Shown: positions 47,617-59,670, counted from the first letter of the stretch. The stretch: 64,000 nt of DNA from Apricaphanius iberus (GCA_028564705.1 JAPXFQ010000337.1:124001-188000), one strand, 5' to 3'. Numbers and translations are program-made. The notes: a model not told the origin generated them from the letters alone.

Positions 47617-48932
47617 GCAAAACATGAAAATTTAGAATATCATGCAAAAGTTAATTTATTCAGTATTTCAACTTAAAAGGTGCGACTAATATATGATAGT
47701 CTCATTATATGAAAAGTGAGATATTTCAAGCCTTTATTTGTTAGAATTTTGTTTGAGCTCACGACGTACTGCAACAGAGGAAGCCCCGCCCATGTGCTCC
47801 TTTTTACTCAGAAGCAAACGTTGGCAGCCAAAAAGTACATATGTCAAACTTCATCCGTTGAGTCCGTTGCCTGACGCAGACAAACTGTGCGGTGTGAACG
47901 CAGCATTAGTGCATCACGAGCCACCACACACAGACAGATCCTGTACATGGGCTTCAAATGAGGTACCCCTCTTGTCAAGCCCAAATTGTTACTATACATC
48001 CTGTAGCACGAATCATTGTTACTGTTCTTACTGAGCAGCGGTGCTGCAGCAGACCCAGTGTGCTGACAGCATGCTGCAGCCCTGCACATCTGCCAGGCCA
48101 GGCCCTGCACAGTCAGGGCAGATATTTACCCCGCTGAGTCAAGAATGTTAATAAATCATGCGAGCTCGGAGCTGCCGCTGGCTGATCATACACGCACTTA
48201 GCTCATTAAATACTCTAAAAACGCATGTAAATAAATACAGCGCTCTGTTTTGCTCTTCTCTAGACCTCTGAGTTTTGTAAATCACCAAGAGACCATATTA
48301 GATAAACTGACCTTGCCATATAAAGCATCTAGTACCCAAAAGCTGTATTGACTATTAATTAATTAATCGACTGTAGGGCACCGTTCTGGTGAAGTTATCT
48401 GGGGCTGATGTTGGGCTGACCAACCACAGGCATGCGCTCTCTTTTACGTTTGACAGATAGTTAAATACTTGGGGAGAAAAAAAAAAAAAGCTGGTGGGGT
48501 AGTTATCTCCCATTTATCGCCATTGAGGTTAACAACTCAATATATCGTGATATCGACCTGAGGCCATATTGCCCAACCCTAGCTGATAGCATCCATGCCA
48601 CACCGCATTGAGGAAGTTATTTGTGCAAAAGGGGCACAAACAAAGTACTGAGTAAATATGTATGATTATACTTTTCGAAGGTCTGACATTTCTCTATATA
48701 AAATTTTTATTTTTATTGATTTCATGTAACATACTAATTTTCCAAGATTTTGAATATGGGGCTTTTAAAAGCTGTAAGCCATAATAATCAAAATTATAAC
48801 AGCTAAAGACTTTATATAACTTGCTGTGCATGAAATGAGTCTATATCATATACTTGTTTCCCTTTTAAGTTGAATTACTGATGTAAATTAACTTTTGCAC
48901 AATATTCTATTTTTTTATGTGTCACCTGTAAT
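47617..48932 (+). mobile_element. Tc1-like transposon with long TIRs, internally replaced
   Basis: The left ~130 bp (ATGCAAAAGTTAATTTATTC, then AACTTAAAAGGTGCGACTAA) reappear inverted at about 48690-48932 (AAGTTGAATTACTGATGTAA, then TTAACTTTTGCACAATATTC). They are the ends of a teleost Tc1-like family whose terminal inverted repeats are ~200 bp. Bases 48582-48690 are the plus-strand 3' end of that family's transposase (GCATCCATGCCACACCGCAT, then GTGCAAAAGGGGCAC), with a stop and frameshifts. The rest of the transposase is missing and a hAT-like element occupies the place. Confidence 0.8.
47755..48581. mobile_element. hAT-like element nested in the Tc1-like element
   Basis: The right end is AGGCCATATTGCCCAACCCTA, the inverse of a TAGGGTTGGGCAATATGG hAT-type terminus, preceded by AATATATCGTGATATCGA. 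The adjoining GCTGATAG (48582-48589) is native transposase sequence, so the junction is precise. The left end has no clear TAGGG terminus and the Tc1-like left arm breaks off abruptly near 47750, so a deletion probably removed the hAT left end and most of the Tc1 transposase. Confidence 0.6.
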
Positions 48933-49551
48933 ACTGAAGTAGTAACATCAATTGACAAAATTGGACAGGAGTGAGAGAAAGGCTGTATTTGACCAAGATC
49001 TTAAACGAAAGTATAAGATCTTGTAAGCTGAACACCCAAAAGGAGCAGGGTTTGAGGAAGATTGAAAGATTTTCCGTTGGTTAAATGTTTTAAAGGGCAT
49101 TGATCAATGCTGTGAAAAAATCAAATCAGAACCTATTGAAGTTCCCTTACTGTGCTGAACATAGACATCTCAGTGGATCCTTTCTAAAAACTATTAAACT
49201 CAAAAGGTTTGGCATAATTGGGTAGACTCGTTATTCTCCGCTTATCTACAATGATTGGCTGAAACATCTTCACCGCACTGCTGCATCGTGGTGTTTGATA
49301 GGTACGGCACATTTAGCACAGAACTCAAATTTCTGCTTTTTTTCGTAGTTTAGAGGGGTGAGTCGTACCATTGTACGAAGATGTAAAATTATGTAGTTGT
49401 TATGCAAAATACAGTACGTAGTCTACAGTTTGGCTGGTTTAAATTTTATAGCCGTGGCGCTGGAGACACTGCATGAACGAATCCTAATCTAGACATAATC
49501 ATTTCCTCCTTTTTGTTTCGATTTGTTTTCCTCATTATACTAACTTTTGGT
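48933..49551. other. Unannotated stretch
   Basis: Nothing recognised. Confidence 0.45.
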
Positions 49552-49656
49552 AAAACGGCCTGCATTTGTATAGCGCTTTACTCAGTCCCTACAGACCCCA
49601 AAGCGCCTTACACTACATTCAGTCATCCACCCATTCACTCACACATTCACACAACT
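49552..49656 (-). mobile_element. LINE-like 3'-tail fragment (GCGCTATACAAATG)
   Basis: On the minus strand the end reads AAAGCGCTATACAAATGCAG, resembling L2/CR1-type 3' tails. The plus strand shows GCGCTTTACTCAGTCCCTAC, CCCAAAGCGCCTTACACTAC and CATCCACCCATTCACTCACA, the 5' half of a common teleost repeat. Its other half appears at 56681-56790. Confidence 0.65.
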
Positions 49657-52593
49657 TTTCTTTGAATGTTATAAAGTCCCCTCCCAGTTCTTTTTTCTTG
49701 ACCTTTTGAGACTGCCTATTTATTCTGTTTTGACATGACTTTACACACTGGTTTTACTTGTGAGGAGAAAATGAAGACTGCCACATTATTGATGATGTTT
49801 CACATCAGTCTGACGCAAAGATGTAATTAATATGCGCATTGGCTTGTGACGTCATCTGGCGACATCTAACAACTTTCTGTCAGCTACTTTCTGTCGGAGA
49901 CAGTTGGCAACACTGGAGCCAAGACCTGCAAGATTAGAATAGCCTTGATACAAGTCATTGTGCTGCACAAAAAGAACAAATCAAGGCAGCAAACGAAGAA
50001 AGGGAGGGAAGAAAAAGAAAAACCGCAGATTGAGGGGAGACCTCTTTCTGATAGGTGAAGTAGTTTGCTTGTTGTTATGCAAATTCCCATTAAATTTAAC
50101 ATGTGAAGTTTTTAGCTTAGCTAGTTGCTAACCAAGCTTTTCGGCTGTAAGCAGCAAGGCAACTAAACTATCGGCCAGCTAGCGTTTAGTTGTCGACTTC
50201 ATAGACATGAATCAGCACGATCGGTTGAGTTCTCTTAGGCTATGGCTATGATAGACCAAGGATTTAGCCTGCTAGTAGGGACAACCTTTGCAAACTTTAA
50301 CTGATAACCATAAGAGTTGTAGCTTAATGTGCTAAGAATACAAGAACAAGTTGGTGAAATACATCAATTTAGGGGGTAAATGACAGAAATATTCATCCAT
50401 ATATTCAGATTTAATTGTTACAAAAACCTTATTTATGCTTTTTTATTTTCTTTTAAATGATACGCTTTTTTTTTTACTAATGGGGCCCGCTCACATTGAG
50501 AGTGTACAGGGCCCAGAATTTGTTACTATGGCCGTGGTGTCAAACATTGGAGCACACTATAAAACCAATCAGGGAAACAATTACATAAATCTGCTTCACA
50601 GACCAGGTGTATTAATCGTCAATTCTGATGAGGCCAGTCAGAAGCTAAGAGAGAAGGTGTTTGTGTTTTAGCCTTGGAAATGTGTGTTTGTGCATGCACA
50701 TGAAGACTGCAAATGTGAATGTAGATGTAATTTTTGATGCATAGACGTAAAAAGGAAAAAGAAATGGGGGAAAAGTCGGAGAATGCTTTCAGAATCATGT
50801 GGGATGAATTAGGCATTACGTTTTAAAAATGGAGGTCTTGAAAGCCTGATGAAAACCTTGGTGTGAACAAAGAAGAGCTGTTAGTCACACAGACCCCCTC
50901 GTGCTGCGCCGTCCTGTGATACACGGTGAATCAGAGGCTATTTACTTGGTATTACACAGAAATAAAAGCGTATCCAATCACTAGCCATTGTAACAGTCCG
51001 AAATACTCAGCATTACCACTCTGTCAATCTTGATTTTCCTTTAGCATTGCTTTTACAAAGGTCACTGTACAATGGTGTTCTCAAGTATTCTCCAAACACT
51101 AACTGGCGTTTTCTTGCTTGATAGGTGCATATTTCTAGGCGTCACATAGATAGAGTTGTATATATCTGAGGGCTCCTTAAAAATACATTTACCCTGTTCA
51201 ATACCTGTTTAACTCATTTAACATGTTTTCATCCAACGCATCATTAGTCTGCAATTTTGAGGCCAATTTCTGTTTACCAATTTTTTAACCTTTTGATGTG
51301 TCAATATCAACTTTTGACAATTCCAGTTTCTCTTTAATAACCACCACTGTCATTACAATTCTTTTTTTCACTAATCTAGACACAAATATCTATGATTAAA
51401 ACAAATATAAAAACAATGACAAATTACCTATGCAAAGCATATTACAGTTTATAAATGTTCTTTTGTACACTTGAAAATGTAAGGTGGAACATATCCTTTC
51501 AAAACAATTGACCAACTTAATATTTGAAACTTTACATTTCTGATTTATTATACGATAGACTGTTGAATTCTTCATTAATATTCATAAACAAGTAGAATCT
51601 ATTACAATAAATTAATATTCCTCTAAATAAGGATTTAACAGCAGCTGTGTGAGTGAGCAGTCAATGTTGCATAGCTCTGCAGTTGAACAAGACTTCACTT
51701 TTGTTTTTAACTAAAAAGAAAATCAAGTCATATAAATAAACAATAAAAATGTAAGATTTTAAATAACACAAATTTATCACACCATGTGCAGATAATGAAA
51801 AAAAATTTACTCTGGTGCCCCTTCGGAACATTGAAGAGTAAACATCGTGTTGATATTGAAACAACTATCTGAAAAACATTACCAAAAAGACTGTAGTAAA
51901 ACATTGTTCATGAGGCATGTTTCCAATATCCAAACTTCAGGGTAGATTTACTGGACTTTCCCTACTGGGGTAAATATGTTGGCCCACTTCTCTCGGATGT
52001 CGTGTCTCCATACAAAATTGGCAATTTAAGTAATTAGCTAATATTTTCACATATGACAATTTCAACAGTGAGTAGCGTCATTGATCTGTTCCAAAAGGCG
52101 CCCAAAGCAGCAAAGAGTAACTTATGAAAATGGAAGAAGCAGGTGTGGTTGCAGTGCGTATGTTTGCTGTTTACATCAACTGCTTCACCAGCAACTTTTG
52201 CTATCTTACAATCTTGGTGACGCCTGCTCATTTCCCTTGGAATTACAACCAATCAGCATGATTAAATCACAGTTTCGCCCAGCGACTCTACCTGCTCATT
52301 TCCAGGCACATAGCCAAAGATTGGTACACCGTTGGTTCTTGAAATGGCCCCAGAAACAGCCCTGTTAGCCCGGCGTGGCGAAGGGGAGAGACGGGGACAT
52401 CAAGGCGATCTGATAGAAACATATGTATGGTTCCTACAGCAAGTTTTTGCTTCTGTTTATGTAAATCATTCTAAAATCAAAAAGAATACACAACTTATAT
52501 AGGATGTATCCAAGTTGGAACAATTTGCTCCTTTCCAAAACAAATGCATCAAAGTCTGACAAGAAATAAAAAAATTGACAAAGACCAGGAGGA
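49657..52593. other. Unannotated stretch
   Basis: 50480-50540 contains two GGGCCC motifs (GGGGCCCGCTC and AGGGCCCAGAATTT) reminiscent of material seen next to some hAT elements, but no terminus is identified. The rest is AT-rich single-copy DNA. Confidence 0.4.
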
Positions 52594-53010
52594 CAACAAG
52601 AGAAAAAATGTTTGGCATAAACTAAATACAACATTCCAGGAAGCGAACCTCATTCCAACTTTGCAGCGTAGAGGTCAATGTGTCATGGTTCGGAGGTGCT
52701 CTGCTGCAGCAAGACCTGGCTAACTAATCATCATTGAGTCCAACATGAATTCTACCGTGTAACACAAAAAGCTTTCAGAGTGAACATTCAAGCTTAAGCA
52801 AAGCTGGACCTTGCAACATGACAATGATCCAAAACATACTAGGAAATCCACCAAGGGCTCACTGTAAATTTAGAAACGGAAAGTCCTGGGTAAAGTTAAA
52901 GTCCAGATTTGATCTCAGATATGCTTTGGAGTTACTTGAAGTAGGCTGTATATGCAAGAAACCAACCAGCTAAACATCAGAAAAACATTGATTTTTTAGC
53001 TTATGCCCAA
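52594..53010 (+). mobile_element. Tc1/mariner transposase remnant with QHDNDPKHT motif
   Basis: From 52805 the plus strand reads WTLQHDNDPKHTRKSTK and then a stop. QHDNDPKHT contains the second catalytic aspartate of Tc1 DDE transposases. Upstream, TGTCATGGTTCGGAGGTGCT encodes a decayed VMVWG-type strand, and 52595-52660 matches the preceding MWRKPNTAF-type region. The glutamate-containing segment downstream (about 52910) is scrambled. Neither TIR is found, so it is an internal fragment. Confidence 0.8.
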
Positions 53011-55006
53011 CTAATTGCCAATAAGAGCCAACCAAGTATAAAATCAGACAATTTTGGTCACCAGTTGATTTTTCAGTGTCTTTTACTGTGAAAGACAAAG
53101 CTGCCATTTTAGCTGAAAACGTTTAATTCTCAAATATACAGCTCATACTGTCACCCTCTGTATCTCTTTTTTTCTTTACAGCGTTTATTAAATTCAGCAC
53201 ATATAACTGGGCACTTTACACTATTAAACCCTCCCTAACCCCGCCCCCACTGCAGCTCCCAGTGTCAGATCCATAGACACAGGTCATTTGTCATCAGAGA
53301 GGGAAGCACTGGGAAACAGCAAGCCCAGCAGAGGAAGCTCCATGCTGGGCATGACAGCTCTTGAAGTCGCTCCAGATCTGCTGAATGTAGTCAAACATCC
53401 AGATAGCAGGCAGGGACAAGGATTGAGAAGAGGTGTCAGTCTCTGACAAGCGTTTGTGAGTTGGCATTTCTATTTATTACCTGACAAGGCTCAAATGGGG
53501 GGAAAAAAAGGGAAACTTACAATGAGTTAAAAGATAAAACTCAAGCAATAACAACTGCGCATGCACACTCGTATAATATCTGCAAAGGGTGTGGGGATCT
53601 AATGTGAAGCTGTTGTTCCGAGTTCTTTCTTACTGACCCCATAAGAACCGATATGATTCATTACTCACCACAACACACCTACATACACATACTGTCTTTC
53701 ATTACAATAGGAGGAGGATGAAGAGGAGGAAGAAGAAAAAGAGGAGCACAGGTCAACCAGGGCAAATAAAATGCATTCCCAATCTCTTAGCTTTTTCACC
53801 TCCTTGCATTAGATGTTCACCACAGAAAAAGAAGAAGAAGCACGCAAACTTAACAAAATAAAAAAGGTAATCTGGAACAGGCAGTTGTAGGGAAAAAAGT
53901 AGGATAAACAAAGAAATCAGGGAAAGGGGTCACTGAGCCCAGTGTGACATTGTTACAGTTGGTGCTTGTGATTTAACCCAGTGCACATGCAGATACTGTA
54001 TCGATTTGGGCTCTGAGGGGTATGTGATGGTGGGGGGGTTTTAAATAAAAGAAAAGGGGGGTGGAAGAAGGGAAAAGAAAATCAATTCACTTTGCTCGAA
54101 TAGGACACAAACCTTTGGATAAAAAAAAAAGGTGACAAGAAAGGAAAAGGCATAAGAAGGGAAGGAGGTCACATGGGATGAAAGAGGGAGGAGTACTGGT
54201 CAGCAAGCCAAGCTGCTTCATTTGAGCCATGCAGTTTACGTTGGTTGTTTCCCCCCTCCCTTGCACCCCTGCCTTAGCCCACACTCCTGGCTCGCTTTTG
54301 TCCCTGGCTGCTCCGGTCAGCACATTCTGCATCTTTGTCTGCAGCAAACTCACCTTTCCTTCTGTTGTCAATAACGGTACTGAAAATAGGAGTGGGAGGG
54401 AACTGAGACTTACACACATTCATGCATGCAGTCAGGGAAAACAGAACAAGCATAGGTAAATGATACAGCTCTCACTATACGGTGGAGGGAAACAAAATAT
54501 GATTTTTTTTGTTTTTGTTTCAGCAAATGTCAAAGGTGTAAGTGTGTGTGGGAATAATAAAAGCACCAGGTGGTTTATGCAGAAGTCGAGACTTAGTGTG
54601 CCAAGAATCACCCAGAGATATCTTTTTTTATGAACCCACGATGTTGCCCGGCAGATATCATCAGTCTGAACCTGAAATCAGTCAATTATCTAACAGCCAC
54701 CAACAACAACCACCCCTCAATTTCCAACCGCACGAAGGACATTGGACCAGGTACACGTGAGAGAAAATATATTAAATGTGACACAAAATACAAAAACAGA
54801 ACTCCAGAGAAACAAAAAGGGACAAAGACATTTCATGCCTTGCAGGCAAGGTGAGGCTGCGGTTGAACCCTGGCATGTTCTGCAGGACTACAACCAGGGA
54901 CAAAACAAAGTGGGGGCAGCTGTTCTCAAGAAGGACAAGATCACCTGATGAAAAAAAGGCTTCAAATGTCAAAGAAACTATTACAAAGTAGGAAACAATC
55001 TCAAGT
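53011..55006. other. Unannotated stretch with purine-rich runs
   Basis: Purine-rich GAGGA/AAGAA tracts at 53709-53750 and 54050-54200. No family recognised. Confidence 0.45.
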
Positions 55007-55668
55007 GGTATGAAAAAGTGTTTGCCTTCCTTTAGATAACTTTTTTTTTGCTCTCTTGTCAAACTTAACTGTTTAAATTCATCACAGTACTTGTAATATT
55101 AGACAAAGATAGTCTGAGCAAATATAAAAACTAGTTTTGAAATGATTATTCAACTTATTTATTAAATAAATAAAGTGTTACCCTGTATAAAACCATAAAA
55201 ATTAAATTACATTAAACCTTTCAGACATGAAATAGTCTAAAATATGCCGAAACACAAAACATCTTCACCTGAAATAAAAAAAAGGTTTACCTTGCATTAT
55301 TTAGGAATAAGAAAGAGAATGTGTAAAATGACGTCCATGAGAGAGTTCCAAGGTAAGAACCACTGCTGACCAGAAACAACACAAAGACTAGTTCTTCATA
55401 GAGATTAAAAAGACTTACTCCGAGTTTATAGCAATCACCTCATGAGAGATATACCGTCCAAGCATGAAACAACAAGTTATTAGGTTTAGGGAATAATTAC
55501 TTATTTCTCAAATGGCCAGCTTGGTTGAGATACTGTATCTTTTGTTTCCTTAGAAAGTGAAATTTTTAATTGAAAACTGCCTGTTGTATTTTAAAAATAA
55601 AATGTAGTTATTAATCTGAAACATTTAAATTTGACAAAAAACAGAAACTTAAAAGAAGTCATGACTAG
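55007..55668 (+). mobile_element. Internally deleted Tc1-like relic (GAAAAAGTGTTTGCC ends)
   Basis: The left end AAGTGGTATGAAAAAGTGTTTGCC is a Tc1-like terminus. The right half carries AAGTTATTAGGTTTAGGGAA, ATAATTACTTATTTCTCAAA and AATCTGAAACATTTAAATTTG in the order of the same family's other end, inverted relative to the left. Between them, GAGTTCCAAGGTAAGAACCA followed by CTGCTGACCAG is a transposase-derived segment. About 1 kb of transposase is lost. Confidence 0.7.
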
Positions 55669-56118
55669 ATTAAATATATGTTTGTGTGTCCATAGATGGA
55701 TTTGGATAACCTTTAAATCCGCAGTGTGCAGGTGATGTCCTGCTAGTCTGAAACATGTCCTCCTGACCTTCCAATTAGAGCTCACTATCCAACAGCAGCA
55801 GCACTCTAAATCTTCCTCAGGCTGCTTGGTTTGGACGTAGGTATAAAACAGCCCGCTGTAAAATCATTACTGGGCTGTAAAACACTGGGAACAATTCACG
55901 ATTAAGAGACCGGCAGAGACGTAGAGAAAACAAGGCCAGGAGGCGAAGAGCTATTTCCATGTCCAGATATGTGAAAGTAAATATTTGCACAACAGACAAA
56001 ATACCAAGTAACTCCAATGTGAAATGAGGATGTACAGAGGTAGGGATTTTTTTCTTTAGTTTTCTAGGACGTGAACAGAAGTAACTGTTTGACTGTAGTA
56101 GTTTTGAATGAAGAGAAT
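55669..56118. other. Unannotated stretch
   Basis: Nothing recognised. Confidence 0.45.
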
Positions 56119-56470
56119 TGTGCAAGTATTCACAAGACTTAACCTTTTGAAATTTCTTAAGTTACAACAATAAACTTCAAAGTATTTCAATATTAATGAA
56201 GAGCAAAGTTTTATTTTCAAAAGTTTTTCAGCTCCTTTAACTCAGATACCCCAAAACAAAACCCATACTAATTTTCTTCAGAAGTCATCTAGCAGAAAAT
56301 AAATATAGTACAGTAAATGGAGTCCAACTGTTTGGTTTTGTCAAATTTAGTTATTAAGTGATGATCTCAGAGGTTTGTTAGAGAACATTAAAGAAGAATC
56401 AGCATCATGAAGACAAAGGTACATAGCAGGGAAAAAGTTGTGGTGGAGTTTAAACCAGCATTGTTTTTAT
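56119..56470 (+). mobile_element. 5' part of a Tc1-like transposon
   Basis: Begins with a decayed terminus (TGTGCAAGTATTCACAAGAC), then family segments AAATGGAGTCCAACTGT and CTCAGAGGTTTGTTAGAGAA. At 56407 it reaches the transposase start: ATGAAGACAAAGGTACATAG encodes MKTKVHSREKVVVEFKPA, close to the MKTKEH...DKVVEKFK start of that family. It then meets a SINE at 56471 and does not resume. Confidence 0.75.
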
Positions 56471-56643
56471 AAAAAAAAAGGTTTTGTGGACATCATCCTT
56501 TCTTAGCAGTGGAAAGTGCAGAAAGGGAGAGAAGTGGTGTATGAGACTTTCAGCAAATGTCCAATGGGCATAACAGACCCCAGGACAACCGCTTTAAAGC
56601 ATCTAAACATGGGCCTCCGTGTTAACCACTACGCAACGCCCAA
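56471..56643 (-). mobile_element. tRNA-derived SINE, copy 2
   Basis: On the minus strand it runs GGGCGTTGCGTAGTGGTTAA (box A region), GGCCCATGTTTAGATGC, a decayed box B, GAAAGTCTCATACACCACTT and a tail ending CAAAACC(T)n. Same family as 3190-3329 but with a complete 3' body. It interrupts the Tc1-like element at 56119-56470 and is therefore the younger insertion. Confidence 0.75.
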
Positions 56644-56680
56644 AGCAGCATTCCTTTATAAACAATGTTCTAAACTTTTA

Positions 56681-56790
56681 CTCATTCACACACTGATGAT
56701 GGTAAGCTACGTTGTAGCCACAGCTGCCTTCGGGCGCAGTGATAGAGGCTAGGCTGCCAGACACCGACGCCACCAGGCCCTCTGACCACC
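56681..56790. repeat. Second half of the teleost repeat seen at 49552
   Basis: ACACTGATGATGGTAAGCTA, TTGTAGCCACAGCTGCC and CCACCAGGCCCTCTGACCAC follow, in the common fish repeat, the part found at 49552-49656. It lies between the SINE and a possible hAT-like terminus (CAGGGGTGCAACTA at 56790). Confidence 0.65.
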
Positions 56791-56989
56791 AGGGGTGCAA
56801 CTACTTACTTTCTGAGGGGTATGCAGACTTATCACTGGCGCCCCCAATTTTGAATCTTTTTAATTTAAAGAAATTCCACGAGATTCTGAAACAGTTAACA
56901 TGCCAACATTTATTAGGCAACAAAGTAACTTGCATACTGACAACGGAATAGTGATGACTGTCCGTATGCTCTAAAAACGATACTTATTT

Positions 56990-57142
56990 ACCATTAATAT
57001 TTATTATTTATTACTATATACACTTATCATATATACTTACTGCCTATTGCACTTCTGGTTAGATGCTATACTGCATTTCGTTGCTCTGTACATGTACACG
57101 TGTAATGACAATAAAGTTGAATCTAATCTAATCTGATCTAAT
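56990..57142 (+). mobile_element. LINE 3' end with (TCTAA)n tail
   Basis: GCACTTCTGGTTAGATGCTA, GCATTTCGTTGCTCTGTAC and GTAATGACAATAAAGTTGAA lead into three or four ATCTA repeats at 57119-57142. This is the 3' UTR and tail of a widespread fish non-LTR retrotransposon. 5' truncation is the norm for such copies. No ORF2 sequence remains. Confidence 0.75.
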
Positions 57143-57267
57143 GACAAGGTCAATCCAAAAAAAAAAAGTCAAGTAAAATGTACCAGCAGTGGCAGCCAAT
57201 GATAATCAATATAGTATCTGTAGTGAACATATCTTGATAACTGTTAGTGCATGTAACAATGTTACTA

Positions 57268-57603
57268 CTAAATATTTACATGCCGTGCCTTTGCACTCGG
57301 CCATTTTTCAAGAATGGCGTCATATGAGACAGACCGTGCCACACTGTTCTCAATGGAGATCAGTGCTAACTGGGTCAAGCGGTCATTGGTCAAACTTGAA
57401 CGGAGATACGTTTTAATTAACTTCAGCTTACTGAAGGATCTCTCTGCAGATGCGACCTTTAGAGGCATAGTTAAGAAAACTCTAAGGGCGACTGTCAAAT
57501 TTGGGAACACCAAATCTACATTCTCCTGTATGAGGAAACGTATCATCCCAAGAGCCTTGCATCTGACATAATTTATCTGCTGTCTTTCAACCACTTCCTT
57601 CAC
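57268..57603 (-). pseudogene. hAT transposase C-terminal dimerisation-domain fragment
   Basis: The minus-strand frame reads ...NVDLVFPNLTVALRVFLTMPL, then KVASAERSFSKLKLIKTYLR, then SSLTNDRLTQLALISIEN. This is the hAT dimerisation domain: the 'ASAERSFSKLKLIKTYLRS' signature and 'RLxxLAxxSIE' helix are those of ZMYM1-like hAT proteins. Only ~110 residues remain of a protein normally >600 long, without zinc finger or catalytic core. The frame has no proper ATG and stops naturally downstream. Upstream it runs into a GC-rich minisatellite. Most likely a transposon fossil, not a domesticated gene. Confidence 0.85.
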
Positions 57604-57690
57604 GCGCGCTCCCCGCCTCTTCGCTTACAGCGCACCCTCACACGGGCTCCCCGCCTCCTCCCTTAAAACGCAACCTCACGCGCGCTCTGG
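57601..57690. repeat. GC-rich 38-bp minisatellite
   Basis: Two 38-bp units start at 57601 (CACGCGCGCTCCCCGCCTCT) and 57639 (CACACGGGCTCCCCGCCTCC), and a third begins at 57677 (CACGCGCGCTCT). Downstream, GAGAGGGGCTCC and GGAGCCCTCTC form a short inverted pair. This is the most CpG-rich spot of the window. Confidence 0.8.
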
Positions 57691-57739
57691 AGAGGGGCTC
57701 CAGCGCGAGCGTGTGCTGGCGGAGCCCTCTCGTGACCAT

Positions 57740-59670
57740 GATAGTCAGTAACTTCCCTATTTTATTCTGGATCATATAAATTATTTACACATACACAAAA
57801 TCTGTTATATACAGAAACTGCATTCTTGAAATATAATATAATATAACCATGTAGAGGGCAAATCAAACATATGCAAAAAGGTGCTCTACTCAGAATATTA
57901 CTGTTTAATTAAAATGCTATATGTCGAGTAAAACTTATGCAACATATAACTCTGAACACACAATCCTTATGAATGGGGGCAATATATTATTTTTTTCTGT
58001 CGGGACAGGGAAACTGGTCAGATCTTTATGGAAAGATGGGTCGAGCTAAATACAGCAAAACTAAGAAAGAGAAAAACCTCATAGATGCACAACAATTGAC
58101 TCAGTTGTGCCGACTACAACTGCATGCCAGTCTTTATTTATAAGAATTGTTTTGTGTTGGTTTCTCACGTGCATTCCAAAGAAAAAATACTGAAATTTGA
58201 GGTTTTAAAATTCAAAATGTATGACTGTGTTTGTGAAGTAATGAGGTTATAGTAAAGACATCCAAAAACATAAGACAAGTTAATTTACTTAGGTTCTTAT
58301 GCATTACAATGTAATCTGTAAGCAAAACTTCTAACAAATGTATTTAACAGAAAAACAACTTTATGTGAATTTATACTTAATGCCAACTAAGGCATTATCA
58401 GTTAGAACATGATAATTCATTTCACAAAGCTGTGGAGCATGTAGCAAAATAGAATAATTTGGAACTAATGGAAGATCTGAGGAATATATGCATAAAAATA
58501 TTGACAAAGACAAAAAATAACAGCCCAGTAACCTCAAAATAGGAAAAAGGAAAAAAAAATACACATCAGTAAATAAAAATGATGGTTGAGCTGGATGAAA
58601 ATGCATCTAATTGCTGTACAATCTAATTAGTGAAACCATAATAAGCCATTATATCATAATCCTTGCATTACATTATTGGTGATGGGGAGATTCTCGGAGT
58701 CTGCCGAGAAGGGAGAGCATGAAAGGTCACAGAACAATGATTTATTGCATACAGTCTCATTAGAGTAAAGGTAGGAATCGTCATCTGAAATTAAAAAATG
58801 AGACCGCTGCGCTTTGTAAACCCATGTCTGCATGCATATCTGAAATGGTCCCAGTCCACTGTGGGAGGAAGATTCCCTCAATTAACTTCACAGTGAGACA
58901 TAAAGGGGTCTAATCCATACCTGCCAGTGCCAGTACTGTGCCCCGTGCTGGCACACTGAGCCTGGAAATAAATAAGCATTAGAGCTCAAAAAGGCCTGTT
59001 TACATACCACATCCTATTGTTGGATGACCACAATGTATTTAACAGCAGGCTGCAACTTTTGTTTCCATGGACCAAAACAGCAGCAGTGTTTACTTTAATA
59101 CCATAGTGTTGATTACTGAAGTTTCCTAAAATGAAATCCTTTCCCTAATGGAAGTATCCAAAAGTTACTTACTCACAAATAAGAAAAAGAATTGCGGCAA
59201 AAATATTCTGCTTCTTGCAACTGCTCTCAGGAAAGAAGAAGAGATAGGAGATTTAACACTAAAAAAAAAAGGCTCGATCCATTTAGCCCAAAGGAAGAAA
59301 ACAATAAAACAAATCGATGGAAAGCTTGTAAACGCTTCAATTTTAGTTTGAAAAGAAGTGCCTGAATTGGAAATAGCTAAGCTTAAACTAGAGATTAACC
59401 TCCCACCATCACTTATCGATCCCTGTTTATTACTTTTAAAATGTGGGTAATTGGAAAGAGTTTGGTGCAATCTCTGTCTGCATCTTTATAGGACGGCTCC
59501 AGTAGGTGCACAGGTCGTAAGTGCACCCATAAATTGGTTTTATGACTTTCTGAGACATATCACTGGTAATGTTTCCGCTCGACGGCTTTATGGCCACACC
59601 ATCGTGACTCCAGTGAAAGGTACTTTCAGGCATATTAAAAAAGTGATGCTGACAAAAGAATATAAATATG
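57740..59670. other. Single-copy stretch with conserved-looking blocks
   Basis: 58600-58920 starts with two TCTAATT motifs about 15 bp apart and continues with mixed composition. 59440-59650 contains CCATAAATTGGTTTTATGAC and CGACGGCTTTATGGCC. Both look like candidate regulatory DNA. No gene or repeat recognised. Confidence 0.4.

Noticed and set aside
56790..56803. CAGGGGTGCAACTA as the 3' TIR of the hAT that left the transposase fragment
   Set aside because: Plausible hAT-type start, but no matching inverted end was found beyond 57700, so no element is drawn.
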